In this document: one piece after another, positions 26,888-35,310 of the stretch
How the letters are laid out: every line of letters starts with the position of its first letter
How positions within the stretch are numbered: the first letter of the stretch is position 1
Notes under the pieces: model-generated
Databases searched by the model: none
What the model was told of the DNA's origin: nothing
The model's input: the letters and a program-made list of their open reading frames with translations, nothing else
Translations under genes and position numbers: made by a program
Assembly (NCBI RefSeq): GCF_001942305.1
Contig: NZ_MKKE01000044.1
Coordinates: 1 to 64,000, forward strand
DNA length: 64,000 nucleotides
Origin: Saccharomonospora sp. CUA-673
GTDB taxonomy: Bacteria; Actinomycetota; Actinomycetes; Mycobacteriales; Pseudonocardiaceae
Reading direction: 5' to 3'

Positions 26888-27385
26888 ATGCCCGCCCAGT
26901 GCACAACCCTCGTCTGCGTCGTCGACGCCACCGATCCCGCGCCGGCCGCCGAGCTGCCCGCGGCGGTCGAACTGATCGCCGACCACGGCCACCTCGTGCT
27001 CGCCGTGCTGCACCCGCCGCCGGGGCTCACGCTCAACGCGCGGCTGATCGCCTGGCAGCAGGTCCGCCGGGAGCAGGTCACCGCCGCGGCGCTCGCTCCC
27101 GCGCTGTCACGGCTCCCGTCATCCGGGCTGGCCGAGCGGGGCGTGCGGATCCACACCACCGCGTGGCATCACCGTCGCGGGCCGGGCGGCCGGCATCGGC
27201 GCGTGGCCGCCGCCCTGCTGCGACTGTGCCGAGTGCACGACGCCGACGTGCTCGTGTTGCCCGCCCATCCTCGCGCCGAGCTCCTCACGCCTGCGACCTG
27301 CCAGTACCTGCTCGGCCTCACTCAACCTCGGCTGCGGATCCGCCGCGCAGACGAGCACACCCTGCCCGACGCGATGCTGGTCTGA
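26888..27385 (+). CDS. Hypothetical Usp-like protein
   Basis: A 165-residue protein with an N-terminal beta strand and helix (TTLVCVVDATDPAPAAELPA, then HGHLVLAVLHPP) reminiscent of a Usp/Rossmann fold, and a second half with VLVLPAHPRAELLTPATCQYL. It lacks the Gly-rich nucleotide loop of ATP-binding stress proteins. It is transcribed from the divergent promoter shared with terC, hence probably belongs to the same response. A wHTH gene follows 76 bases downstream on the same strand. I cannot assign a function. Confidence 0.6.
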   Translation: MPAQCTTLVCVVDATDPAPAAELPAAVELIADHGHLVLAVLHPPPGLTLNARLIAWQQVRREQVTAAALAPALSRLPSSGLAERGVRIHTTAWHHRRGPGGRHRRVAAALLRLCRVHDADVLVLPAHPRAELLTPATCQYLLGLTQPRLRIRRADEHTLPDAMLV

Positions 27386-27461
27386 TCACACCCGGTCGAG
27401 CAGCTCCCCGCCGATCCGGACCCCGCGCCGACAGCGGCATCGAGAGTGGAAGGAATGCCTT

Positions 27462-27953
27462 ATGGTCGGCCCCATGCGGCCTGCCGAACCCCCACCCGAC
27501 CACGCCCTCCCCACCCCAGCGGGCTCGGATCCCACCGACTCCGGCACGGTGGATTCTGGCGTGGTGGATGCTGGTGCGGAACCGGCCGACGCCGCCGCGT
27601 CGCAGACGCCAGGGTCGTGGATGTTCCTGAGCAACCACGCCCACGTGCTGCTCTGCCTGGCCGCCGACCCGCACCAGACCCTGCCCGTCATCGCCCAGAA
27701 GGTCGGCATCACCACCCGCGCCGTCCAGCTCATCCTCACCGACCTCATCCAGGGCGGCTACATCGAGCGCACCAAAGTCGGCCGCCGCAACCACTACCGC
27801 ATCAACCCCGACGGCCATCTGCGCCACCCGCTGGAAGCCCACCACCGCATCGCCGACCTCATCACCGCCGTCGGTCCCGCCACCCCTGACGATGCTCGTG
27901 ATGCTTCGGCTGACGGCGCCTCGACTCCTCCGCGTCGTCGCCGCACCGGATAA
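27462..27953 (+). CDS. Winged-helix (MarR-like) regulator with NHAHVLLC motif
   Basis: A 163-residue protein: a low-complexity N-terminus (residues 1-48), then a winged helix (residues about 50-110: FLSNHAHVLLCLAADPHQTL, IAQKVGITTRAVQLILTDL, YIERTKVGRRNHYRI), and an Ala/Arg-rich tail. A paralogue of 99 residues lies at 34.4-34.7 kb with the same NHAHVLLC and VGIT-RA blocks. The ATG at 27462 is preceded by GGAAGG. It may be the repressor of the nearby shared dyad promoters, since it sits between two of them; this is inference. Confidence 0.72.
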   Translation: MVGPMRPAEPPPDHALPTPAGSDPTDSGTVDSGVVDAGAEPADAAASQTPGSWMFLSNHAHVLLCLAADPHQTLPVIAQKVGITTRAVQLILTDLIQGGYIERTKVGRRNHYRINPDGHLRHPLEAHHRIADLITAVGPATPDDARDASADGASTPPRRRRTG

Positions 27954-27963
27954 CTCGCCACCC

Positions 27964-27992
27964 TTGGTAAACGAACCACAGTTCGTCATTCT
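27964..27992 (+). promoter_or_regulatory. Promoter with the same spacer dyad, upstream of the orphan leader
   Basis: -35 TTGGTA (27964-27969), 17-base spacer containing ACGAACCACAGTTCGT (perfect 6-base arms), -10 CATTCT (27987-27992). Geometry and dyad match the two promoters at 26.77-26.83 kb. Confidence 0.6.
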
Positions 27993-27997
27993 CGACG

Positions 27998-28110
27998 TTG
28001 AGGGGGAGTACCTCAACGACCAAGCCCCGCGTCGTCAACACGATCTGGCCGACCCGGATCCGGCGCAGGCACCCGCCGCCCCACCGCGCGGGTCCAGGAA
28101 ACCTCACGCC
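27998..28110 (+). ncRNA. Orphan yybP-ykoY-like leader
   Basis: Directly after the promoter comes GGGGAGTA (28003-28010), then GTCGTCAACACG, and GGTCCAGGAAACCTCACG near 28095, the same order of conserved blocks as in the two terC leaders. No gene with a ribosome site follows on this strand before the convergent small gene ending at 28250. The target gene may have been lost, or the RNA acts alone. Confidence 0.5.
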
Positions 28111-28249
28111 ACCGACGCCAGCACCACCAAGCACGCCCTGGCAAGGGCTACGTGGCGTGGCCGGGCGGTGTGCGGACAGGACCTCGCGACGACCAGCGCC
28201 CCTCTCGCTTCGCACCCCACACTGACACGCCACCCGGGACGGCGTGTGT

Positions 28250-28360
28250 TCATCGTGGCGGGCGGGGCGGCACCAACGCTGCGCAGGTGATGACCAACGC
28301 CAGCAGAATGAGTGCCGTGACAGCGATGTCGATGAGGAATCCGGTGAGCATGGTGAACAT
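28250..28360 (-). CDS. Small single-helix membrane protein downstream of terC
   Basis: A 36-residue frame starting two bases after the terC copy 2 stop. It begins MFTMLTGFLI and has one hydrophobic helix (DIAVTALILLALVITCAALV) and a Pro/Arg tail (PPRPPR). Its position suggests translational coupling to terC. Too short for homology-based assignment; a role as a partner of the TerC transporter is a guess. Confidence 0.45.
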   Translation of the reverse strand: MFTMLTGFLIDIAVTALILLALVITCAALVPPRPPR

Positions 28361-28362
28361 GG

Positions 28363-29420
28363 TCAGTCCTTCTCAATCACGTGCTGCTCGGCCTCAATCA
28401 CGTGCTGCTCGGCTCGGCGGCGGGTGCGCAGGCTCGCCGCGATGACGACGGCGAGGATGGCCACGATGACAGCGAGGGAGACCGGCGTGGGGATCTGCGG
28501 GGTGGCCGGCCAGATTCCGTGGGCCCAGTGCAACACCAGTTTCAGACCGATGAACGCGAGAATGACCGCCAGGCCGTGGTTGAGATAGACGAGCTTGGCC
28601 AGCGTGGCGTGGAGCACGAAGTAGAGCGCGCGCAGGCCGAGCAGCGCGAAGGCGTTGGTGGCGAATACCAGGTAGGGGTCCGCGGTGATGCCGTAGACCG
28701 CGGGGACCGAGTCCACGGCGAACACCACGTCGGTCACGAACACCGCGGCGACCACCACCGCAAGCGGCGTGAGCGCGCGTCGTCCGTGCTCCCGTACGGT
28801 CAGCCGGGTGCCTCGGTAGTCGTCGGTGACGGGCATGAACCTACGGAGCAGTCGCACGATACGCATCTGGGATACGTCGCGGCCCGCGAAGGCCGAACCG
28901 GTGTGCACCTCGTGCAGGATCTTGCCCGCGGACACGAGCAGGATCAGGCCGAAGAGGAGGAACGCCCAGGTGCCTGCCTGCAGCAGCGCCGCGCCCGCCG
29001 CGATGAAGATGCCCCGCAGGACCAGGCACCGGCGATGCCGTACAGCAGCACCCGTTGCTGAATGGGGGACGGGACCGCGAACCCGGCCAGGATCAGCATG
29101 AACACGAACAGGTTGTCCACCGACAGTGACTTCTCCACCACGAAGCCGGTGATGAACTCCAGTGCCGGCCCGCTGTCGAACACCGCCCACAGCCAGATCC
29201 CGAACAGGACGGGCAGCGTGAGATAGAACACCGACCAGCCAATCGCTTCCCGTATCGACACCTCGTGGGGACGGCGGGTGACGGCGAAATCGGTGACGAG
29301 GAGGCCGAGTATTACGGCGATGCTGGCGACCCACAACCAGGGCGACCCGATCGACGAGGACCCCACCGAGTCGGCGGGCGCGGCCACGGACAGAGACGAC
29401 ACCACGGGATGAAAGGGCAC
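28363..29420 (-). CDS. terC: TerC/Alx-family membrane protein (second copy, frameshifted)
   Basis: The second TerC protein, repaired length 352 residues. Blocks: VVEKSLSVDNLFVFMLILAG, then RGIFIAAGAALLQAG, FVTDVVFAVDSVPAVYGITA and LGLRALYFVLHATLAKLVYL. The frame breaks near 29030 (a CC pair after YGIAGA); one added base joins the halves. The GTG start at 29420 follows GGAGG. The protein is clearly diverged from copy 1, so this is not a recent duplication. The C-terminus ends with a doubled seven-residue unit (AEQHVIE). It has its own riboswitch-like leader. Confidence 0.85.
28372..28413 (-). repeat. 21-bp tandem duplication in the terC copy 2 C-terminus
   Basis: Two exact 21-base copies (28372-28392, 28393-28413) that add AEQHVIE twice at the protein end. 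In-frame, so harmless; probably polymerase slippage. Confidence 0.8.
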
Positions 29421-29424
29421 GAAG

Positions 29425-29575
29425 ACCTCCGCGCACGGACGACGTTCGAGGTCTCCTTCACCCTGGTGAGGGCGGTCGCCCGGGGACACCATGGGGTGTC
29501 CGTATTGACCAGGCAGACACTTAGGGAAGTACTCCCCTCTGCACGCAGTGTCACTGGCCGGAATGTGGCTGTCAA
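29425..29575 (-). ncRNA. yybP-ykoY-like (Mn2+) riboswitch and promoter, terC copy 2
   Basis: Minus-strand promoter TTGACA (29570-29575), 17 bases, GACACT (29547-29552). The leader holds GGGGAGTA (29530-29537), GTCAATACGG, and GAAGGAGACCTCGAACG, matching block by block the terC copy 1 leader. AGACCTC can pair with GAGGTCT, which contains the Shine-Dalgarno sequence. The spacer here lacks the CGAA/TTCG dyad of the other promoters, so transcriptional control differs. Confidence 0.7.
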
Positions 29576-29607
29576 GGTTGATCGGGGGTGGATCTAGGAT
29601 CGGTGGC

Positions 29608-30924
29608 GTGAGGCGCGCCGGGGTATGGCAGTGGCTGGACGGTCACGTCGACCATGAGCGGGGGGTGGGGGTCGCTGCTGGTGGGGTGGTGTCGCAGGCC
29701 CCGACGACCGTGGTCATCGAGCGGCTGCTGCGCACGCTCGGCCGGCCCGAGCAGCGGGTGCCGGTGATCCTGGTGGCCGGCACCAACGGCAAGAGCACGA
29801 CCGCCCGGATCCTGGCCGCGGTGCTGGCGGGCAGTGGACTGCGGGTCGGGTTGTACACCAGTCCTCATCTGCACCGGCCGCAGGAGCGGATCACCATCGA
29901 TGGTGTCACGATCACCGACGACGAGTTGGCGGCGGTGCTCGACCCGCTGGTGGCGGACGAGCGCACCGCGTCAGAGCTGGGGCGGCCCAGTTGGTTCGAA
30001 TTGATGACCGCGGCCGCGGTGGGCTGGTTCGCCGACCAACGTGTTGATGTCGCGGTGGTCGAGACCGGTCTGGGTGGCAGCGGCGACGCGACCGCCGCGC
30101 TCGGCGCCGGCCTGGTGGTGGTCACGTCGGTGGGCGTCGACCACGTCGAGTACTTCGGTGACAGGCGGTGGGACAACGCCGTGGCTGAGGCTGGCGCGGT
30201 TCCTGAGGGCGCGACCGTGGTGCTAGCCGAAGCGGACCCGGCCATGCACCCGCCGTTCCTGGGCCGCCGCCCCTCGCGCGTGGTGACCGTGGATCGTGAC
30301 TTCGGCGTGGCCGCCGACGCGCCGGTCGCGGATGGCCGGACGGTGTCGCTGTTCACGCCCGGGGCGACTTATGACGACGTTTTCCTGCGTCTGCTGGCAC
30401 CGTGGCAGGCGGCGAACGCGGCGACGGCGTTGGCCGCCGCCGAGGTGTGGCTGGCCCGGCCGGTGGCCGACCAGGTGGTGCGGGCGGTCTGCGGGGCGCT
30501 GCGGGCTTCGGGCCGCTTTGAGCTTGTCCACACCCCCGGCCCTGTGCTGATGGACGGCGCCCACAACGAGGAAGCGGCCACCGCGCTGGCACGGGCGCTG
30601 CGGGAGCGGTTCGACGGCGTCTCCCGCACCGTGGTGGTCGGTATGACCGGGACCCGCGCGCCGGAGGCGTTTCTGAGTGCCCTGGGGGTCGGGGCTGGTG
30701 ACTGGGTGATCTGCACCTCGCCCCGGACACCGCGAGCGGTGCCGCTCGCCAGGCTCGCCGCCGCCGCGCGGGCGGTGGGCGCAGGATCGGTCGCGGTCGA
30801 GGCGGATGTGGGTGATGCGGTGCGCCGCGCGGCGGCGGCGAATGATAGCACGCTCACGGTAGTTACCGGGTCGCTCTATGTGATCGGCGAGGCGCTGCCC
30901 GTCGTGCGAGCGCTGGTGACGTGA
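29608..30924 (+). CDS. FolC-like Mur-ligase family protein
   Basis: A 438-residue protein of the folylpolyglutamate/dihydrofolate synthase type. The ATP loop is VAGTNGKSTTARIL, followed by GLYTSPHLHRPQERI (substrate loop), ELMTAAAVGWF, VGVDHVEYFGD and the C-terminal LMDGAHNEEAA. The lysine that is carbamylated in Mur ligases, normally in an EKAGI-type block after the VDH motif, is absent here: the block reads AVAEAGAVPEGA. The function may thus differ from housekeeping FolC. GTG 29608 is the likely start, divergent from terC copy 2. Sua5 follows on the same strand after 152 bases. Confidence 0.78.
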   Translation: MRRAGVWQWLDGHVDHERGVGVAAGGVVSQAPTTVVIERLLRTLGRPEQRVPVILVAGTNGKSTTARILAAVLAGSGLRVGLYTSPHLHRPQERITIDGVTITDDELAAVLDPLVADERTASELGRPSWFELMTAAAVGWFADQRVDVAVVETGLGGSGDATAALGAGLVVVTSVGVDHVEYFGDRRWDNAVAEAGAVPEGATVVLAEADPAMHPPFLGRRPSRVVTVDRDFGVAADAPVADGRTVSLFTPGATYDDVFLRLLAPWQAANAATALAAAEVWLARPVADQVVRAVCGALRASGRFELVHTPGPVLMDGAHNEEAATALARALRERFDGVSRTVVVGMTGTRAPEAFLSALGVGAGDWVICTSPRTPRAVPLARLAAAARAVGAGSVAVEADVGDAVRRAAAANDSTLTVVTGSLYVIGEALPVVRALVT

Positions 30925-31076
30925 CCACCCGTGCTGCCCGGGCTGAGCGCCGCGCGTGCTGATCGGGAAGAGAGGGTACGAGATCCGGTCTCGAAATGGG
31001 TCCGGCGGCGCGGGGGCAACGGTGATCGCGCGAGCCGGTGGTGTGTCAGACTGCAGTGGTGAGGGGTGAACGGGTG

Positions 31077-32192
31077 ATGTCGGATCAACCAGGCATCGCG
31101 CCTGAGCGCGTGGGACTCGATGTGGAACGCGCTGCTGGCACCCTGCGCGCGGGTGGGCTGGTCGCGTTCCCGACCGAGACCGTGTACGGGCTCGGCGCGG
31201 ACGCGGAGAACGTCGACGCGGTGGAGCGTGTCTTCGCCGTGAAGGGGCGGCCCTCGACGCACCCGCTGATCGTGCACCTCAGCGGGGCGCGTCAGCTCCC
31301 CGACTGGGTCGCGGAGGTGCCCGACGCGGCGCGCCGCGTCGCTGACCGTTTCTGGCCTGGCCCGGTGACCCTGGTTCTTCGTCGGGGCCGCCGTGTTCCC
31401 CGCGCGGTCACCGGCGGTCTGGAGACGGTCGCGCTGCGGGTGCCCGACCATCCGGTCGCCCGCGCGCTGCTCACGGCGTTCGGTGGCGGTGTGGCGGCGC
31501 CATCGGCCAACCGTTTCGGCTCGGTCAGTCCCACGGCGGCTGCTCATGTTGGCGACGGGTTGGGCGCCGACGTCGACTACGTGCTGGACGGCGGCCCCTG
31601 TGCGGTGGGTGTCGAGTCCACGATCGTCGACCTCACCGGCGCACCTGCGATACTGCGCCCAGGCGGCGTGACACGAGAGGATCTTGAGCGCGCACTGGGT
31701 TGCTCCGTGCCGGTGCGGGCGAGGAGTGCCGTACGCGTTCCGGGCCAGCATCCGTCGCACTACGCGCCGAGGGCACGGGTTGTCCTGGTCGAGCCGGGCC
31801 AGGTGATCGGCCACGCCGAGTACCTGGCAGCGCAGGGCCGGCGCGTCGGCGTCCTGCTGCCGCCCGAGTTCGCGGACGGTGCCGGTGCGTGTGCCGGGCA
31901 GCGCGTTATCGCGGTGCCGGACTCGGGTGCGCAGTACGCGCGGCGGCTTTTCGAGTTCCTCCGTGACTTCGACCGGCATGAGTGCGAGGTCGTGGTGGCC
32001 TCGGTTCCTACCCCGGACGGGCTCGGATTGGCGATCGCGGATCGGCTCCGCCGAGCGGCCGGGTCGCGCAGCCAGACGGCCGCGACTCCGGGCTGCTCAG
32101 CGGTTGCTGAGCGCGGCGACGAGGTGTTCGAGGTGGGCGGCGCGGGATGCTTTGATCAGGACGAGATCGTCGGGACGAAGGATTCGACTTAG
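31077..32192 (+). CDS. Sua5/YciO/YrdC L-threonylcarbamoyladenylate synthase
   Basis: Makes threonylcarbamoyl-AMP from Thr, bicarbonate and ATP for the t6A modification of tRNA. The YrdC domain covers residues about 14-200 (GGLVAFPTETVYGLGAD, VKGRPSTHPLIVHL, GGVAAPSANRFGSVSPT, VESTIVDLTG), and the Sua5 linker motif PGQHPSHYAP and C-terminal domain follow. The last 35 residues overlap the convergent murF gene by 96 bases and look unlike the family, so a small frame error near 32080 is likely. With FolC-like and MurF neighbours this is a group of paralogues of housekeeping enzymes. Confidence 0.85.
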   Translation: MSDQPGIAPERVGLDVERAAGTLRAGGLVAFPTETVYGLGADAENVDAVERVFAVKGRPSTHPLIVHLSGARQLPDWVAEVPDAARRVADRFWPGPVTLVLRRGRRVPRAVTGGLETVALRVPDHPVARALLTAFGGGVAAPSANRFGSVSPTAAAHVGDGLGADVDYVLDGGPCAVGVESTIVDLTGAPAILRPGGVTREDLERALGCSVPVRARSAVRVPGQHPSHYAPRARVVLVEPGQVIGHAEYLAAQGRRVGVLLPPEFADGAGACAGQRVIAVPDSGAQYARRLFEFLRDFDRHECEVVVASVPTPDGLGLAIADRLRRAAGSRSQTAATPGCSAVAERGDEVFEVGGAGCFDQDEIVGTKDST

Positions 32193-33484
32193 CACGTCGT
32201 GGGCGGCCTGGCTGTCGGGAACGGCGATGATGTCGAGGGTGCTGTGCTCGGTGTCGGCCGCGTCGGCGATCAGAGGCGCGGTCCGGGTGCCGATGGTGAT
32301 CAGGACGTCGAGGCCGGCGCGTGCGGCGAGCACGCCGAGGTGGTGGTGGGCGCCAGCGGCGTGGTCGCCGAGGTCGGCCATCTCGCCGAGGACGGCGATC
32401 CGGCGGCGGGCGGACATGGTGCTCAGGGTGGTCAGCGCGGCGGCCATGGAGTCGGGGTTGGCGTTGTAGGCGTCGTGGAGGAGCGTGACCCCGTCGCCCC
32501 GCACGATGGTTTGCATGCGCCCGCCGCTGGCGGGTTCAGCGGCGCTCAGGGCATCGGCGATGGTGTGGTGGTCAAGGCCGAGGCCGAGGGCGAGGGCGGC
32601 GACGGCGAGGGCGTTGCCGACGTGGTGCCGGCCGGTCAGGCGGAGCGTGACGGGTGCCGTGCCTCGGGAGTGTGCAGGGTGAAGCACGCCCGGCCGCGCG
32701 GCGTGACGTGCACATCTCGGGCGTATACGCCGTTGGGGTGGGGGCGCTGGCTCCACCAGCGGGTGCGGGCGGGGGTGAGCGGGGCCATCGCGGCGACGAG
32801 CGGATCGTCGGCGTTGAGGATGGCCAGCCCACCGTGGTCTGCAGAGGGGAGCCCGGTCAGTAGTTCGCTTTTGGCCGCGGCGATCCCGGTTTGCCCGTCG
32901 GGGTATTGACCGAGGTGGGCGGTGCCGACGTTGAGCACGACCCCGACGTGGGGGGTGACCAGGCCGCACAGGTAGCTGAGGTGTCCACGGCCCCGGGCGC
33001 CCATTTCCAGGATGAGGTAGCGGGTGTCGGGGGTGGCGCGCAGGACAGTGAGGGGAAAACCGAGCTCGTTGTTGAAGGAGCGGTCTGTGGCGGCGACCGG
33101 GCCGTGGTGTGCCAGGACCTGGGTGGCGAGATCTTTGGTCGTGGTCTTGCCGTTCGACCCGGTGATGCCGATCACGGTGGCCGGCAGTCGGTCTGCCACG
33201 TGGCGAGCCAGGTCGCCGAGCGCGCGGGTCACGTCGGTGACCTGGACGGCAGGGGCGGGCACCGGGCGTGCGGCCAGCACCAGGGCGGCTCCCGCGGCGA
33301 GGGCCGCTGATGCGTGGTAGTGCCCGTCGGTGCGCCGGCCGGGGAGGGCGGCGAACACGCCGCCGGGGTGGACCTGGCGGGAGTCGATGCTGGCGGGTGC
33401 GGTCACCAGCAGCGACGGGTCGGTCCCCGGGACGAGGTGACCGTCGGTGGCCGCGGCGATCGCGGCGGCGGTCAGGGGGATCAT
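32097..33484 (-). CDS. murF: MurF-type UDP-MurNAc-tripeptide D-alanyl-D-alanine ligase (frameshifted)
   Basis: Adds D-Ala-D-Ala to the peptidoglycan precursor in the cytoplasm. From 33484: IDSRQVHPGGVFAALPG, the ATP loop ITGSNGKTTTKDL, FNNELGFPLTVLRA, LILEMGARGRGHL and AAAKSELL (the carbamylated Lys). The frame breaks near 32650 after LHTPEAR and continues with LTGRHHVGNALAVAALALG, LHDAYNANPDSM and VLGEMADLG. Repaired length is 462 residues, normal for MurF. Whether it is the housekeeping copy cannot be seen; no other cell-wall gene is nearby, so it may be a paralogue. Confidence 0.85.
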
Positions 33485-33556
33485 CGTGGTGACGCTCCTT
33501 CGGACGTGCAGTGGCTGGGGCCGGCCGGGTGGGTCTGCGGGGGTGGTGTCCGGGGG

Positions 33557-34426
33557 TTACGGGTTGCAGCATTCGCAGAACGTGGGATCGGCACGTCGTT
33601 GGCCGTCATCGCGAGGGTGGCGGCCGCGGTGCGGGCAGCGGGCACACCCGTGGATCGTTGCCAGGGTCAGGCGGGTGGGCTCGCCACACGTGCCGCAGGG
33701 CAGACCAGGTTCGCGGTCCACCGGGCCGAATCCGGGGGTGCCGCAGGCCGGGCACAGGGTGGCCAGACGCGAGGCGAGTTGGTGGGCGAGCACGCTGATC
33801 TCCCGCATGCGGGTGGGGTTGACGTGCGCGCGCATGTCGGTCTCCAGTCGCGCCAGGCCATCGGTGGAGTGCGCGGTGCACCGGCTGATCGCCGCATCGA
33901 GGTCGGCACGGGTCTGGATGCCCTTGCAGATGGGGCCTGGAGCCCGCACGTCGGCGGGGCTGTGGGGACGGACGATGACCGCGTGGGCACCGAAACCGAC
34001 GCGCGCCAGGTAGGCGTCGGTTTCCTCGTCGAGGCGGCGGGTCGTGGTGTGGCTGAAGTTCGTCGGTGTGGTTCGGCGCTCCAGGATGCAGACGTCCCGC
34101 ACCGTGTCGAGGAAGGCGAGGATCTCCTGGCCGGCGCTCAGCATTGGCGCGACCGGGTGCGGGCCGAAGGAGCCTTCGCTGGCCACGGCGAGTCCGAGGC
34201 CGGTCGACTCGATCGCGAGGCGCGCCTTGCGGACCGCGGTCTCGGCCGCCGACCCGGCGCGGGGGATCTCACCGGTGAAGGTGCCGAGCTGATCGGTGTC
34301 CACATCGTGGGCGAGCACAAGCCGCATGCCGGGGATCCGCGCCAGGGCGGCAGCGAGGGCTCGCTGCTTGCCGTGTCGGGTGGCCATCGCGACCGGTGCG
34401 CCCGCGTAGGGGTGCACGGCGAGCAT
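33557..34426 (-). CDS. DUF6671-type protein with C-terminal zinc ribbon
   Basis: A 289-residue protein. The N-terminal part has AVHPYAGAPVAMATRHGKQ, DTDQLGTFTGEIPRAG and LAVASEGSFGPHP, which I associate with the DUF6671 family; the C-terminus carries paired Cys motifs (CPACGTPGF, CGTCGEPTR, CARCPHRGRH, FCECC) that can form a zinc ribbon. Its start overlaps the stop of the wHTH gene by one base, so both are co-translated. No enzymatic function is known for the family. Confidence 0.75.
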   Translation of the reverse strand: MLAVHPYAGAPVAMATRHGKQRALAAALARIPGMRLVLAHDVDTDQLGTFTGEIPRAGSAAETAVRKARLAIESTGLGLAVASEGSFGPHPVAPMLSAGQEILAFLDTVRDVCILERRTTPTNFSHTTTRRLDEETDAYLARVGFGAHAVIVRPHSPADVRAPGPICKGIQTRADLDAAISRCTAHSTDGLARLETDMRAHVNPTRMREISVLAHQLASRLATLCPACGTPGFGPVDREPGLPCGTCGEPTRLTLATIHGCARCPHRGRHPRDDGQRRADPTFCECCNP

Positions 34427-34725
34427 TACACGAGGTTGCCGGATCGGGCGTCGATGCCGGTGAGCAGGGCCACGAGCTGCCCGATGGCGGTGTCACGGTC
34501 CATCGGGTGCCGCAGCGGCAAATCCGGATGCAACCGGTACCGGTTGCGCCGCCCCTCCCTGGTGCGTTCCAGGTAGCCCGCCTCGACGAGGTCGGCCACG
34601 ATGCGCTGCGCCGCCCGCTCGGTGATGCCCACCACCTCGGCCACATCCCGCAACCGAACTTGTGGATCCCGCACCACGCACAGCAGTACGTGGGCGTGAT
34701 TGGTCAAGAACGTCCACTCCTGCAT
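34426..34725 (-). CDS. Winged-helix regulator, NHAHVLLC-type (second copy)
   Basis: A 99-residue winged-helix protein: FLTNHAHVLLCVVRDPQVRL, VAEVVGITERAAQRIVADL and YLERTREGRRNRYRLHPD. It is paralogous to the gene at 27.5-28.0 kb. It is coupled to the DUF6671 gene, whereas the other copy stands next to the TerC block. The start is the ATG just before the conserved WTFLTNHAH block. Likely a local transcription factor; effector unknown. A metal is possible given the context but not shown. Confidence 0.75.
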   Translation of the reverse strand: MQEWTFLTNHAHVLLCVVRDPQVRLRDVAEVVGITERAAQRIVADLVEAGYLERTREGRRNRYRLHPDLPLRHPMDRDTAIGQLVALLTGIDARSGNLV

Positions 34726-34851
34726 GGCCGCAACTGTACCTCGTCGGGGGTAACGCATGTCACGCTTGCCAAAGCACGTCATCAATGTCGTATGATTCAT
34801 ATCGCGTATTAGAACACAGGTCATTGGTAGCGTGCTTGGGAGGTGGGTGTC

Positions 34852-35310
34852 ATGGGCGACGAGGAGATGGCGCTCCCGTGGGAGAACCTGCTGCGGGAGG
34901 TGGGCGCGGTGGTCGACGCCGAGATGGCGGGCGTACTGACCGGCGAGCGCGCGGCCGATGAGGTGGCGCGGCGCTGGGCGCACCGGTGGGCCTCGCCGCC
35001 GCCGGACGTGGTGATCGACACCAGCCCGCCGGGCGTGCGGCGGGGGGCCGCGCAGAGCGTGGGTGCCTACATCGCCCGCGAGCTGGAACGGGGGCGGTCG
35101 CTGTACTGCGTGGTCCACGACGAGTTCGTCCGGGTGCGGATCGGGGGTTTCGACGGGCGTGCGTTGCCTCCGCATTGCCTGGAACACCTCGGTTCGCCGC
35201 CCGAGCCCGCTGCGGGCACCGGTGCTGAGCCGCGCGCCACCGACCTCGCCGGAGCCCCGGCGACGCGCGGCGCGGCGGCGCGCGCGGGTCAGGAAGGTAC
35301 GACGGCGTGA
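34852..35310 (+). CDS. Hypothetical protein, first gene of the DAB operon
   Basis: A 152-residue protein with an acidic helical N-terminus (PWENLLREVGAVVDAEMAG) and a Trp-containing centre (RRWAHRWASPP), followed by ELERGRSLYCVVHDEFVRVR and a Pro/Ala-rich tail. The ATG follows GGGAGG. The stop overlaps the dabB GTG by four bases, so it belongs to the operon. No family is recognised; with its lack of signal peptide it may be a cytoplasmic partner of the transporter. A possible promoter (TTGCCA, 19 bases, TATGAT) lies near 34770-34800. Confidence 0.6.
   Translation: MGDEEMALPWENLLREVGAVVDAEMAGVLTGERAADEVARRWAHRWASPPPDVVIDTSPPGVRRGAAQSVGAYIARELERGRSLYCVVHDEFVRVRIGGFDGRALPPHCLEHLGSPPEPAAGTGAEPRATDLAGAPATRGAAARAGQEGTTA

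Noticed and set aside
29547..29575. Fourth copy of the CGAA/TTCG spacer dyad at terC copy 2
   Set aside because: The promoter boxes and the 17-base spacer are present but the dyad is not; it is not counted with the other three.
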